Shown: one piece after another, positions 18,223 to 26,731 of the stretch
How positions within the stretch are numbered: the first letter of the stretch is position 1
Layout of the letters: each line of letters opens with the position of its first letter
Source: Gemmobacter aquaticus
Lineage (GTDB): Bacteria; Pseudomonadota; Alphaproteobacteria; Rhodobacterales; Rhodobacteraceae
Assembly (NCBI RefSeq): GCF_007859075.1
Contig: NZ_VOAK01000011.1
Coordinates: forward strand, 930,001 to 994,000
Direction of reading: 5' to 3'
Length of the DNA: 64,000 nt
Translations under genes and position numbers: made by a program
Notes under the pieces: model-generated
What the model saw: only the letters and a program-made list of their open reading frames with translations
What the model was told of the DNA's origin: nothing
The model's database searches: none

Positions 18223-18903
18223 TCAGGCCTTGGTGCGGGCAGCTTGCCAGGCACGCGGATCGTTCAGGAACTCTTCAACTCCGGCCAGCGTTTCGGCATC
18301 GAAAGAGCCTTGCGCGCGGGCCTCGGCCAGCATGTCCCACCAGGTGCACAGATGGAGGAGCTTGACCCCATGCTCGGCAAGCCGCGCCTCGGTTTCCTTG
18401 AAGATGCCGTAGTAGAAGATCACAGCCGTATGACCGCAGGTCGCGCCGGTTTCGCGGATCGCATCGACGAAGCTGAGCTTCGATCCGCCATCGGTGGTGA
18501 GATCCTCGACCAGCAAGACGCGCTGTCCCTCGGTCATGGCACCTTCAATCCGGGCATTGCGGCCATAGCCTTTGGGCTTCTTGCGCACATAGGTCATCGG
18601 CAGGCCCAGCCGTTCTGCCACCAGCGCGGCAAAGGGGATGCCCGCCGTCTCACCGCCTGCGATGTTGTCGAAAGCTTCGAACCCGGCCTCGCGCATGATC
18701 GTCACCGCAAGAAAATCCATCAGCGTCGAGCGGATGCGCGGGTAAGAGATCAGCTTGCGGCAGTCGATATAGGTGGGCGAGGGCAGGCCTGATGCCAGCG
18801 TGAAGGGTTCGCGCGCGTTGAAATGCACAGCACCGATCTCCAGAAAGGCGCGGGCTGTCAGGCGGGCGATTTCCTCTTTGGTCGGGAACGAGGTCGGGAT
18901 CAT
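18223..18903 (-). CDS. pyrE: Orotate phosphoribosyltransferase
   Basis: Joins orotate to PRPP to form OMP in pyrimidine synthesis. The 226-residue protein has the PRPP-binding motif [14 protein letters not shown] near residue 130 and an N-terminal substrate region with [11 protein letters not shown]. Length fits the longer alphaproteobacterial form. It lies downstream of pyrC on the same strand, separated by a 108-base gap containing a long hairpin. Confidence 0.96.
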   Translation of the reverse strand: MIPTSFPTKEEIARLTARAFLEIGAVHFNAREPFTLASGLPSPTYIDCRKLISYPRIRSTLMDFLAVTIMREAGFEAFDNIAGGETAGIPFAALVAERLGLPMTYVRKKPKGYGRNARIEGAMTEGQRVLLVEDLTTDGGSKLSFVDAIRETGATCGHTAVIFYYGIFKETEARLAEHGVKLLHLCTWWDMLAEARAQGSFDAETLAGVEEFLNDPRAWQAARTKA

Positions 18904-18928
18904 CGGGTCTGTCCTTCCGTGTTGCGGC

Positions 18929-19010
18929 TTCCTCTTGGTCCAAATACCCCCGCCGGAGGCAGCAACGGCCGATGCTGGCCGCTCCGCGGGGGTATTTTTG
19001 CCAAGAGGAA
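18929..19010. repeat. Long inverted repeat, repeat-family copy 2 (pyrC-pyrE gap)
   Basis: The arm at 18929-18957 (starting TTCCTCTTGGTCCAAATACC) pairs with the arm at 18983-19010 (ending GCCAAGAGGAA) over about 27 bases with few mismatches. An inner CGGCC/GGCCG stem closes the loop. It begins 1 base after the pyrC stop. Its core GGGGGTATTT..CCAAGAGGAA is the second subtype of the dispersed intergenic repeat seen elsewhere in this window, and it probably ends or protects the pyrC message. Confidence 0.85.
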
Positions 19011-19011
19011 T

Positions 19012-20055
19012 TCAGCTTTCCACTGCCCAGTGCAGCGGGAAGCCGGGGTTGAAGACGGTGACCGGGCCGGCCCCGGTCAGGATTTTCTCGGGGTAGGCGA
19101 CCGGCGCGGCCTGTTTGACCAGACGGATCGTGCCTTCATTCGGCGGCAGGCGATAGAAGGCAGGTCCGTTCAGCGAGGTGAACCCCTCAAGCCGGTCGAG
19201 CGCGCCTTCCTCTTCGAACACATGGGCAAGGCAGGACATGGTATTGGTGGCGGTGAAGCACCCGGCACAGCCGCAGGCGTGTTCCTTCAGCGCATCGACA
19301 TGCGGCGCGCTATCGGTGCCAAGGAAGTAGCAGGCCGCGCCGCTGGTTGCCGCCGCGCGCAGGGCGAGGCGGTGCTTTTCGCGCTTCGCAACCGGCAGGC
19401 AGTAGTAGTGCGGCTTGATCCCGCCAACCAGAATGTGGTTGCGGTTGATGATCAGGTGATGGGTGGTGATCGTCGCCGCCAGATCTGGCCCACCGTCACT
19501 GGCGTAGGCCACACCCTCTTCGGTGGTGATGTGTTCCATGACGACGCGCAGGCCCGGCGTTGCGCGGCGCAGCGGATCGAGGACGGTGTCGATGAAGACG
19601 GCCTCACGGTCAAAGATGTCAACCTCATGGGTTGTCACTTCGCCATGCACGCAGAGTGGCAGGCCGATCTCGGCCATCGTCTCCAGCACGCCCCGCACGC
19701 GGTCAAAATCGCGCACACCGGAATGGCTGTTGGTCGTGGCGCCTGCGGGATAAAGCTTCACGGCCCGCACCAGCCCGCTTTCCGCCGCCGCGCGCACATC
19801 GGCGGGGTCGGTTGTCTCAGTCAGGTAGAGCGTCATCAGCGGCTGAAACGCCATGCCTTCGGGCAGCGCCGCCAGAATACGGTCGCGATAGGCGGCCGCC
19901 TGATCGCCCGTTACAACCGGGGGAACCAGGTTCGGCATGATGATCGCGCGCCCGAAATGGCGTGCGGTCTCGGGCAATACACCTTGCAGCATCGCGCCGT
20001 CGCGCAGATGCAGGTGCCAGTCGTCGGGGCGGCGAAGCGTAAGGCTTTGGGTCAT
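19012..20055 (-). CDS. pyrC: Dihydroorotase
   Basis: Cyclises carbamoyl aspartate to dihydroorotate. The 347-residue protein is the class II (E. coli-like) type: metal ligands in [10 protein letters not shown] (His14, His16), the carboxylated-lysine region [13 protein letters not shown] near 103, HGE and EHIT histidines, and FLGTDSAPH near 252. Length is typical. It precedes pyrE on the minus strand. Confidence 0.97.
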   Translation of the reverse strand: MTQSLTLRRPDDWHLHLRDGAMLQGVLPETARHFGRAIIMPNLVPPVVTGDQAAAYRDRILAALPEGMAFQPLMTLYLTETTDPADVRAAAESGLVRAVKLYPAGATTNSHSGVRDFDRVRGVLETMAEIGLPLCVHGEVTTHEVDIFDREAVFIDTVLDPLRRATPGLRVVMEHITTEEGVAYASDGGPDLAATITTHHLIINRNHILVGGIKPHYYCLPVAKREKHRLALRAAATSGAACYFLGTDSAPHVDALKEHACGCAGCFTATNTMSCLAHVFEEEGALDRLEGFTSLNGPAFYRLPPNEGTIRLVKQAAPVAYPEKILTGAGPVTVFNPGFPLHWAVES

Positions 20056-20107
20056 GGCCCCGCGCTAGCGCAACGGGCAGGAATTTTCCAGAGGATTCGC
20101 GGCAGAA

Positions 20108-21058
20108 TCAGGCCACACCTGACGAGGATTGTGCCTCGCGTTCAAGGCGCGCCAGCGCCGCACGCAGGCCGGGTGTCAGCGCAGATGGATCCACCGTGCC
20201 GAACAGCTCGCGTGCCGCGCGCAGGCGGCCCGTCACCTCAAGGTCGGCCACCAGCCCGTCCACATAGGTCGGGCTGTGGCGTCGTGCCCGCCAGCCACGA
20301 TGAAACACCTCGGGCGTGAGCCGCCCGTCGCCAGCGGCAAGCAGAAGATCAGGCATCAGTCCAATCTGGATCAGCGCGGGTTCGACCGCATCGCCCAGAT
20401 AACGGGTGCGCAAAGCCGAAACGTGCGGGCCGCGAAACAGCGCCGCGTGCATGGCATCTTCCGGCAGATAGGGGTCGTGAAGGACGAAGACACGCTCGGC
20501 CGCCTCGATCATATCGGGGGCATAGCCATAGCGATCGTTGAAGTTCAGGCGCCGCGCCACAAGGTCGCGCCGGTCCCATCCGGCAACCGAAGGGTCAAGC
20601 GTCGCACGCGGTGAGACCGCGACCACCGTCGATCCGGGTGCCGCCACGGAGAAGGCGCAGGCCGCGTAGCCGCCCATGCCCGCCCCGTAAAAGACCACGC
20701 GGTCGAAATCGTCAAAGAACGCCTCGTCCACCAGCCGGTCGAAATAGCGATAGAGCGACTGTTCGCGAAACCAGGTCTCGCCCTCGGCAATGATGGCCAG
20801 ATGCGACCATCCGCGCAGTTCGGCCACCGTCAGGGCAAAGGGCATCTGCCGTGGCCTGGCCCGCGTGGCCTGCAGCGTGTCGAACGAGACAATCAGCGTG
20901 GGGGATTCATCTGCAAAGAACGCATGATGCCGGCCCCCGATGGGCTCATAGTACCCTTCTTCGGCGCAAATCTCGTCCAGCCGGTCAAACCAGTCCGCAT
21001 CGTCAGCGGCCTGTGACGCGTCATAGCGTGACGAGGGGGGCGTCGGGTTGGGGGGCAT
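20108..21058 (-). CDS. Uncharacterised alpha/beta-hydrolase-like protein
   Basis: A 316-residue protein of a family common in Rhodobacteraceae whose function is unknown. Relatives are sometimes labelled phosphoadenosine phosphosulfate reductase, but neither the PAPS-reductase signature nor its C-terminal cysteine is present. What is visible is a GAGMGGYAA turn at 125-133 after a predicted strand FDRVVFYG, shaped like a hydrolase nucleophile elbow but with Met in the nucleophile position, followed by AVSPRATLDP. No signal peptide or membrane helix is seen. It lies 52 bases upstream of pyrC on the same strand side. Confidence 0.8.
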   Translation of the reverse strand: MPPNPTPPSSRYDASQAADDADWFDRLDEICAEEGYYEPIGGRHHAFFADESPTLIVSFDTLQATRARPRQMPFALTVAELRGWSHLAIIAEGETWFREQSLYRYFDRLVDEAFFDDFDRVVFYGAGMGGYAACAFSVAAPGSTVVAVSPRATLDPSVAGWDRRDLVARRLNFNDRYGYAPDMIEAAERVFVLHDPYLPEDAMHAALFRGPHVSALRTRYLGDAVEPALIQIGLMPDLLLAAGDGRLTPEVFHRGWRARRHSPTYVDGLVADLEVTGRLRAARELFGTVDPSALTPGLRAALARLEREAQSSSGVA

Positions 21059-21163
21059 CTTACTTTCGGGGCCGCGCGGGCTGCTGCGTAAAGGGCAATG
21101 TGGCGCGCGTGGCGCAGGCAGACAAGGGGACTCTCAGGCGCCGGCGGAAACAATTCCGCGGCA

Positions 21164-22192
21164 TTATTTCTGTGAAGTTACGGCATGTTGCCAGACGAGG
21201 CGGGCATCCTCGGGGGTGAGCACACGCGTCGGTTGACAAAGCAGCAGCCTGCTGAACAAGGCGCGCCAGCGCTCTTCGCGCATGAGCTGTGTGAACCTTT
21301 CATGACGCCACCTGACGGCTTTCTGATGCAACTCTGACAGGATCGGATCGGCCAGAAGCTCGTGTCTAATTGCGCTGCTGTCGAGGGCCGAGATCGAGCG
21401 ATCCTCGACCGCGCAGAAGTTGCGCTCGATCCAGTAGCCCGCGTCAAAATCACCCTCGGCCCGGTTGGCGCGGCCCCGGTCGCATTTGACGATGAACCCC
21501 TCCATCGAGCCGAGCGCGTAGTGGTTCAGCTGCACAAGCGCGCCATTGTCGCGCCCGTAGTCCGAGAATACGCGCGATGTGCGGAAGGCATCCCCCAAGG
21601 GCCGGCCCGATCCGTCGAACCATTGCGCGCCATCCAGCCGGGCGCGGTCAGGCGAGCGTGGGCGGTGGACACCTAGCTTGCGATAGGTGCCATCATTGCG
21701 GAACAGTGTCTTGAACATGACCGCGCGCCACGGCCACCAGAGGACCGCAGGTGCCGCCTGCACGAATGTCTCGGTCACCGGGTGATCCGACATCTGCACG
21801 ACGCCTGCGTTGCCGAACATGCGCCAGGTCAGCGTGATGGCGGTCGCATCCGGCAGGGCGTGCAGCAAGGCGCCGACAGTATGATCGCCCGCGTGGATGT
21901 TGACGAATTCATCAACGTCCAGAAACAGCAGCCAGTCGGCCCCACGTACCAGCGGGTGGCGGTCTGCGGTCTTGAGCGCTGCCCATTGCGGCCCCTCGCG
22001 CCATGGCCCCGGATTGCGCAGATGGGTAACCCAGCCAAGGTCCTGCAAGCGGTCCAGCATCAGATCGGTGCCGTCCTCGCAATCGTTGGAGAAGACCAGA
22101 AAATCGGTGAACCCGGCCTTTCGGTGATGGGCGAGCCATTCCAGCAGGACGGCGCCCTCATTCTTCACCGATGTGATCGCCAGCACCTTCAT
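21164..22192 (-). CDS. Glycosyltransferase, family 2/92-like
   Basis: A 342-residue protein with a GT-A fold start, VLAITSVKNEGAVLLEWLAHH, and a metal-binding DVD at 92-94 in FLDVDEFVNI. This pattern matches the family 2 proteins related to DUF23/GT92 found near surface-polysaccharide genes. The acceptor is unknown. The start at 22192 begins exactly at the conserved strand; a longer frame to 22252 is unsupported. It is divergent from the moxR gene, with a 161-base shared promoter region in which I see no clear consensus. Confidence 0.82.
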   Translation of the reverse strand: MKVLAITSVKNEGAVLLEWLAHHRKAGFTDFLVFSNDCEDGTDLMLDRLQDLGWVTHLRNPGPWREGPQWAALKTADRHPLVRGADWLLFLDVDEFVNIHAGDHTVGALLHALPDATAITLTWRMFGNAGVVQMSDHPVTETFVQAAPAVLWWPWRAVMFKTLFRNDGTYRKLGVHRPRSPDRARLDGAQWFDGSGRPLGDAFRTSRVFSDYGRDNGALVQLNHYALGSMEGFIVKCDRGRANRAEGDFDAGYWIERNFCAVEDRSISALDSSAIRHELLADPILSELHQKAVRWRHERFTQLMREERWRALFSRLLLCQPTRVLTPEDARLVWQHAVTSQK

Positions 22193-22353
22193 GGCGTCCC
22201 GTCCCTTTGCCAGATCCTTGCGTCGGGGTAGCATGCTGCAACAGGCGCGCATAGTCGCGCCGCGACCTGTGCTAAAGTCGCAAATCCCGACGCGCCGCTT
22301 GACCCGTGCCGTATTGCCCGGCCAGATGAGGGGAAACCGGTCAGGGGGGCCAG

Positions 22354-23262
22354 ATGGACCTGCCGCATTCCATAGACGATGTCGAACGCCTGCTGGCGGG
22401 ACAGGGCTATGTCACATCCCGTGCGCTGGCGACGGTTGTGTTCCTGTCGCTTCGCCTTGGCCGCCCCCTGTTTCTGGAAGGCGAGGCCGGGGTGGGCAAG
22501 ACCGAGATCGCCAAGGTCATTGCCGCCGCACTTGGTCGCCGCCTGATCCGGCTGCAATGCTACGAGGGGCTGGATGCAGCCTCGGCTGTTGCCGAATGGA
22601 ACTTTGCGGCGCAGATGGTTGCGATCCGCACGGCCGAGGCCTCGGGTGGTGCTGACCGTGACGCCCTGAAATCCGAGCTTTTCACCGAGGACTATCTGAT
22701 CGAGCGTCCCCTGCTGGCGGCCATGCGCCCGCAGCCCGGCGGGGCACCCGTCCTGCTGATTGACGAGCTTGATCGCACGGATGAACCCTTTGAGGCCTAC
22801 CTGCTTGAGGCGCTTTCGGATTTTCAGGTGACAATCCCCGAACTCGGCACCATCCGCGCGCCAGAGCCTCCCATCGTCATCCTGACCTCGAACCGCACGC
22901 GCGAGGTGCATGACGCGCTGAAGCGGCGATGCCTCTATCACTGGGTTGACTACCCCGATGCCGCGCGCGAGCAGGCGATCCTCGCCGCCCGCTGTCCCGA
23001 GGCGCAAGAGACCCTTTCGCGCGAGGTCGTGGCCTTTGTACAGCGCCTTCGCACCGAGGATCTGTTCAAGAAGCCCGGCGTGGCCGAAACCATCGACTGG
23101 GCGAAATGCCTGCTGGCGCTGGATGTGATCAGCCTGACGCCCGAGGTCATCGCCGACACGCTGGGCGCCATCCTGAAGTATCAGGACGACATCCAGAAGA
23201 TCCAGGGCGCCGAGGCGCGTCGTCTGCTCGATGATGTCCGCAAGGAACTCGCCCCGGCATGA
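22354..23262 (+). CDS. MoxR-family AAA ATPase
   Basis: A 302-residue AAA+ ATPase of the MoxR/CoxD type. Walker A is GEAGVGKT at 43-50, Walker B is VLLIDELDRTD near 135-145, and the sensor region has ILTSNRTRE. MoxR proteins act as chaperones that insert or mature metal centres or complexes, usually together with a VWA-domain partner. That partner is encoded next, 66 bases downstream. No target enzyme gene is in the window. Confidence 0.9.
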   Translation: MDLPHSIDDVERLLAGQGYVTSRALATVVFLSLRLGRPLFLEGEAGVGKTEIAKVIAAALGRRLIRLQCYEGLDAASAVAEWNFAAQMVAIRTAEASGGADRDALKSELFTEDYLIERPLLAAMRPQPGGAPVLLIDELDRTDEPFEAYLLEALSDFQVTIPELGTIRAPEPPIVILTSNRTREVHDALKRRCLYHWVDYPDAAREQAILAARCPEAQETLSREVVAFVQRLRTEDLFKKPGVAETIDWAKCLLALDVISLTPEVIADTLGAILKYQDDIQKIQGAEARRLLDDVRKELAPA

Positions 23263-23328
23263 CCCTTCATTCTGGCCCAATCACCGCAGAGGAGGCGCGG
23301 GGGGCGTAAGGTCCACCGCTGCGCAGCA

Positions 23329-24588
23329 ATGGCGACATATGCCGACCTCTCACTTCCTGATGACGGCAAGCTCTCTCGCAACATCCTGTGGTTCGCGCGG
23401 GCGCTACGTAAAGCCGGCCTGCCCATCGGCCCCGGCCGGGTGATCGAGGCGATCCGCGCAGTTGAGGCCGTTGGGTTCACCGAAAGGCGCGATTTTTACT
23501 GGACCTTGCACGCCTGCTTTGTCAGCCGCCCCGAGCATCGCACCGTGTTCCAGCAGGTGTTCCGCCTCTACTGGCGCGACCCGCGCTATATGGAACACAT
23601 GATGAGCCTGATGCTGCCCGCCATCCGTGGTGTGCAGGAAGAGCGCCCCGCCGAGGCCGCGGAAAAGCGTGCGGCCGAAGCTCTGCTCGATGGCGCGAAC
23701 CGTGATGTGCCCGATAGCGAAGGCCCGGGGTCCGAGGAGATGGTCGAGATTGACGCCTCGGCCACCATGGCGCGCGAAGAACGCCTGCGTTCACTCGATT
23801 TCGAGCAGATGTCGCTCGCCGAGGTGGCCGAGGCCAAGCGGATGCTGGCGCGCCTGAGCTTGCCGGTGGCCCCCTTGCCGTCGCGGCGCATGGTGGGCGC
23901 ATCGCTTGGCCGGTCGATCGATGCCCGCCGAACGTTGCGGGCGGCGATGCGGCAGGGGGGCGAGATCACCCGGCTCGCCTGGCGAGAGCCCGCGACGCGC
24001 TGGCCGAACCTTGTGGTGCTCTGCGATATTTCGGGGTCGATGTCGCAGTACAGCCGCATGGTGCTGCACTTTCTGCACGCGGTGGCGAACCGCAAGGGAC
24101 AGGGCTGGGCGCGGGTGCATGGCTTTACCTTCGGCACACGGCTGACCAACATCACCCGGCACCTGCGACACCGCGACGTGGATGCGGCGCTGAAATCGGC
24201 GGGGGCCGAGGCGCAGGACTGGTCAGGCGGCACACGGATCGGAGCCTGCCTGCACAGCTTCAATCGCGACTGGTCACGCCGGGTGCTGGGGCAGGGCGCT
24301 GTGGTCCTGCTGATCACCGACGGGCTTGACCGGGACGACAGCGGCCAGCTGGCGCGCGAGATGGAGCGACTGCACCTGTCGGCCCGACGGCTCATCTGGC
24401 TCAATCCTCTGCTGCGCTGGCAGGGGTTCGCGCCCAAAGCCACGGGGATCCGCGCCATGCTGCCCCATGTCGATGCGTTTCGCGCAGGCCATTCCGTCGC
24501 CTCGCTCGAGGCGCTTGCGCGCGCGATTTCGGATTCGTCCGATGACGGAGAGCGCGCGCGGATGTTGCGAGAGATGTCGCGCATGTGA
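23329..24588 (+). CDS. VWA-domain protein, CoxE-like
   Basis: A 419-residue partner of the MoxR ATPase. The C-terminal half is a von Willebrand A domain with an intact MIDAS motif DISGSMS at 233-239 and the supporting LLITDGLDRDD. The N-terminal half, with WFARALRKAGLPIGPGRV, matches the CoxE family. No signal peptide, so it is cytosolic. In carboxydotrophs CoxD/CoxE mature CO dehydrogenase, but no such enzyme lies nearby, so the client is unknown. Confidence 0.9.
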   Translation: MATYADLSLPDDGKLSRNILWFARALRKAGLPIGPGRVIEAIRAVEAVGFTERRDFYWTLHACFVSRPEHRTVFQQVFRLYWRDPRYMEHMMSLMLPAIRGVQEERPAEAAEKRAAEALLDGANRDVPDSEGPGSEEMVEIDASATMAREERLRSLDFEQMSLAEVAEAKRMLARLSLPVAPLPSRRMVGASLGRSIDARRTLRAAMRQGGEITRLAWREPATRWPNLVVLCDISGSMSQYSRMVLHFLHAVANRKGQGWARVHGFTFGTRLTNITRHLRHRDVDAALKSAGAEAQDWSGGTRIGACLHSFNRDWSRRVLGQGAVVLLITDGLDRDDSGQLAREMERLHLSARRLIWLNPLLRWQGFAPKATGIRAMLPHVDAFRAGHSVASLEALARAISDSSDDGERARMLREMSRM

Positions 24589-24706
24589 TGTGCGTCAATG
24601 CACTGAGGCTGTTCATTAAAACGGATTGTGTGCGGTTGGGGCGTGACGCAGATTTCGCATGTGCAGCACAAGCTGCGATGATCTGACAAAAATCTGGAGA
24701 TTGCTC

Positions 24707-25282
24707 GTGATCCGCCTTTCAACCCTGTCCCTGCTTGGCGCCCTTGCCGCCGTTCCCGCCTTTGCCGCGCCCGAGGCCTATGTGCTGGATTCGTCGCACA
24801 GCCAGATCGTGTTTGACTACAACCACCTTGGCTTCTCGACCGGCTTTGGCATGTTCTCGGGTTTCGAGGGCAAGATCCAGTTCGATCAAGCCGAACCCGC
24901 AAATTCCTCGGTTGAAGTGTCGTTCCCGGTGAAGACAATGCTGACCGGCTGGCAGGAGCGCTTCGATCACTTCATGTCGAAGGACTTCTTCGATGCGACG
25001 GACGATGAGATGGTGACCTTCAAGTCGACCGCGATCGAGGTGACGGGCGAAAAGACCGCCAAGATCACCGGCGATCTGACGCTGAACGATGTAACCAAGC
25101 CTGTGGTGCTGGATGCCGTACTCAATCAGGCCGGCGAGCACCCGATGGTGAAAAAGCCCTGGGCCGGGTTTTCGGCGACCACGGTTCTGAAGCGTTCGGA
25201 CTTCAACCTTGGCCAGTTCGCGCCCTTCATCTCGGACGAGGTGAACGTCAATATCTCCATCGAGGCGATGAAGGCCGAATAA
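24707..25282 (+). CDS. Periplasmic YceI-family lipid-binding protein
   Basis: A 191-residue secreted protein starting at GTG 24707, supported by GGAGA 6 bases upstream and a clean 20-residue signal peptide ending AFA. The mature part is a YceI lipocalin-like barrel: VLDSSHSQIVFDYNHLGFS, the conserved FDATDDEMVTFKST and FSATTVLKRSDFNL. YceI proteins bind long isoprenoids such as quinones. It converges on the b561-YceI fusion gene, which carries a second YceI domain. Confidence 0.92.
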   Translation: MIRLSTLSLLGALAAVPAFAAPEAYVLDSSHSQIVFDYNHLGFSTGFGMFSGFEGKIQFDQAEPANSSVEVSFPVKTMLTGWQERFDHFMSKDFFDATDDEMVTFKSTAIEVTGEKTAKITGDLTLNDVTKPVVLDAVLNQAGEHPMVKKPWAGFSATTVLKRSDFNLGQFAPFISDEVNVNISIEAMKAE

Positions 25283-25310
25283 CGCCGGCGCATTTGCCTG
25301 AATGACAGAA

Positions 25311-25371
25311 GGCCGGGGACAATCCCCGGCCTTCTTGTTTGCAGGGGCCGGGGTCTGATGGCCCCGGCCTT
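25311..25371. terminator. Two tandem bidirectional terminators between convergent genes
   Basis: GGCCGGGG/CCCCGGCC pairs at 25311-25331 followed by TTCTTGTTT, and the same stem recurs at 25346-25369 (extended to GGGGCCGGGG) followed by TTGCTTG. The first is well placed for the plus-strand yceI gene and the second for the minus-strand b561-YceI gene. Confidence 0.8.
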
Positions 25372-25378
25372 GCTTGTG

Positions 25379-26578
25379 TCACTGGGCACGCTTTGCGGTT
25401 AGTTCAACCGTGACGCCGACGTTGAAGCCGACAGTTGCCTCGTCGCCATAGCTTGCCCCGATGCCAAAGGCGCGACGATCAAGGGTGGTGCTGCCGGTCA
25501 TTGTCGCGATATCGCCGTCAATCGCCAGCGTGAAGGGCAGGCTTACGGGCTGGGTCTGGCCGCGCAGGGCAAGTGTTCCCCTTGCCTCATACCCCGAGGC
25601 GGCGGGCAGGATATCGGCCTCGAAGATCGCGGTGGCGTGGTTGGCCGTATCGAAGAAATCGGCGCCCTTCGCCTGTTCGGTCACGGATCCCAGCGACAGG
25701 CTGGTGGTGTCGATGGTGACCTTTACTTTGCCGTGGCTGCCGTTGGTGGGCTGTTCGTCGAACTGGATATCCGCCTGCCAGTTGGCAAAGCTGCCACCGA
25801 CATCCGCCCCCATCTGGAGCACGCTAAAGCCAAGCGTGCCAGTCTGAACCTGCCAGTTTCCGGCGGAAGACGCAGAAGGTGCGGCGGTTCGCGCGGGCAC
25901 GGTGGCGTTCTCGGGCGAAACGGGCGCAAGGGTCAGCGCAACAGACGCACCGGCCGCATAGATGGCCACGGCGATCAGCGCGGGGGCTACCGGGTGAGGG
26001 CCTGGGCGTCCTACCGACCGGCCCGACACCATCCGGGCCAACGTGCCGTCGCGGTCAATGATTGCGTGCTTCAGCGCGCCCAGCACATGCAGCAGGATAG
26101 AGCCGATCAGCAGCTTCGACGACAGCAGATGAATAAGGCTCGCTGCCTGGGCTACCGTTTCTGATTTGGGAACAAATGGCAGATCCTGCCCAAAGGGCCA
26201 CAGGATCGGGGCAAAGCCCTCGACTGCGGCGTGATGAACCCAACCAGACAGCGGCATCACCAGCATGGCGATATAGAGCGACCAGTGGATCAGCTCGGCC
26301 AGCAGTGTTTCGGCCTTGCGTTCGGGGTGGATGGGGGCAGGCTTGGGTTGGGTCAGCGCCCAGACGATGCGGACAAGCGCCACAAGGAATGCGGCCATCC
26401 CGATGGTCTTGTGGATGGAAAACACCTCGGCCTTTGCAGCGAGTGCTTCAGAACTGTCATGCGGCAAGCCCTCGGCATAGAGGCCGAGGCCGATGGCCGA
26501 AAGGATCAGCAGCGCGGTCAGCCAGTGCAGGCTGCGCGCCACCTGGCCAAAGCTGGTTGCCGTATTGGTCGCGGACAT
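25379..26578 (-). CDS. Cytochrome b561 - YceI fusion protein
   Basis: A 399-residue two-domain protein. Residues 1-200 form a di-haem cytochrome b561 membrane domain with about four helices and His-containing segments SLHWLTALLI, FSIHKTIGM, LIHWSLYIAM and LLHVLGALKHAI. After a linker with one more helix comes a periplasmic YceI domain of about 180 residues (VQTGTLGFSVLQMG, ADFFDTANHATAIFEAD, DRRAFGIG). The pairing suggests quinone or isoprenoid delivery coupled to electron transfer, which is inference. The start at 26578 is taken because the b561 domain begins there. Confidence 0.92.
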   Translation of the reverse strand: MSATNTATSFGQVARSLHWLTALLILSAIGLGLYAEGLPHDSSEALAAKAEVFSIHKTIGMAAFLVALVRIVWALTQPKPAPIHPERKAETLLAELIHWSLYIAMLVMPLSGWVHHAAVEGFAPILWPFGQDLPFVPKSETVAQAASLIHLLSSKLLIGSILLHVLGALKHAIIDRDGTLARMVSGRSVGRPGPHPVAPALIAVAIYAAGASVALTLAPVSPENATVPARTAAPSASSAGNWQVQTGTLGFSVLQMGADVGGSFANWQADIQFDEQPTNGSHGKVKVTIDTTSLSLGSVTEQAKGADFFDTANHATAIFEADILPAASGYEARGTLALRGQTQPVSLPFTLAIDGDIATMTGSTTLDRRAFGIGASYGDEATVGFNVGVTVELTAKRAQ

Positions 26579-26680
26579 AAGGTGGACTCCATTCTCGAAC
26601 TGGGCACAGCCTATCAACCCTGTGCGAGTTTGGGCAGGCAAGCCCCTGCACAGCCGCTGTGCGGTAGCGCTGGTTCTACG

Positions 26681-26710
26681 AAAAAACCGGCCCGCCAAAG
26701 CGAGCCGGTT
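26681..26710 (-). terminator. Intrinsic terminator of the large RTX gene
   Basis: On the minus strand AACCGGC (from 26710) pairs with GCCGGTT ending at 26685, with a 12-base loop, followed by a run of six Ts (26686-26681). It lies 22 bases after the RTX stop. Confidence 0.85.
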
Positions 26711-26731
26711 CATATGCTTCGCGGTTCTATA

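Noticed and set aside
18823-20319. 498-codon plus-strand ORF opposite pyrC
   Set aside because: Antisense shadow of pyrC; composition is Arg/Gly/His-rich noise.
20108-21058. Naming this gene PAPS reductase
   Set aside because: The required motif and cysteine are absent; the label appears to be inherited from misannotation.
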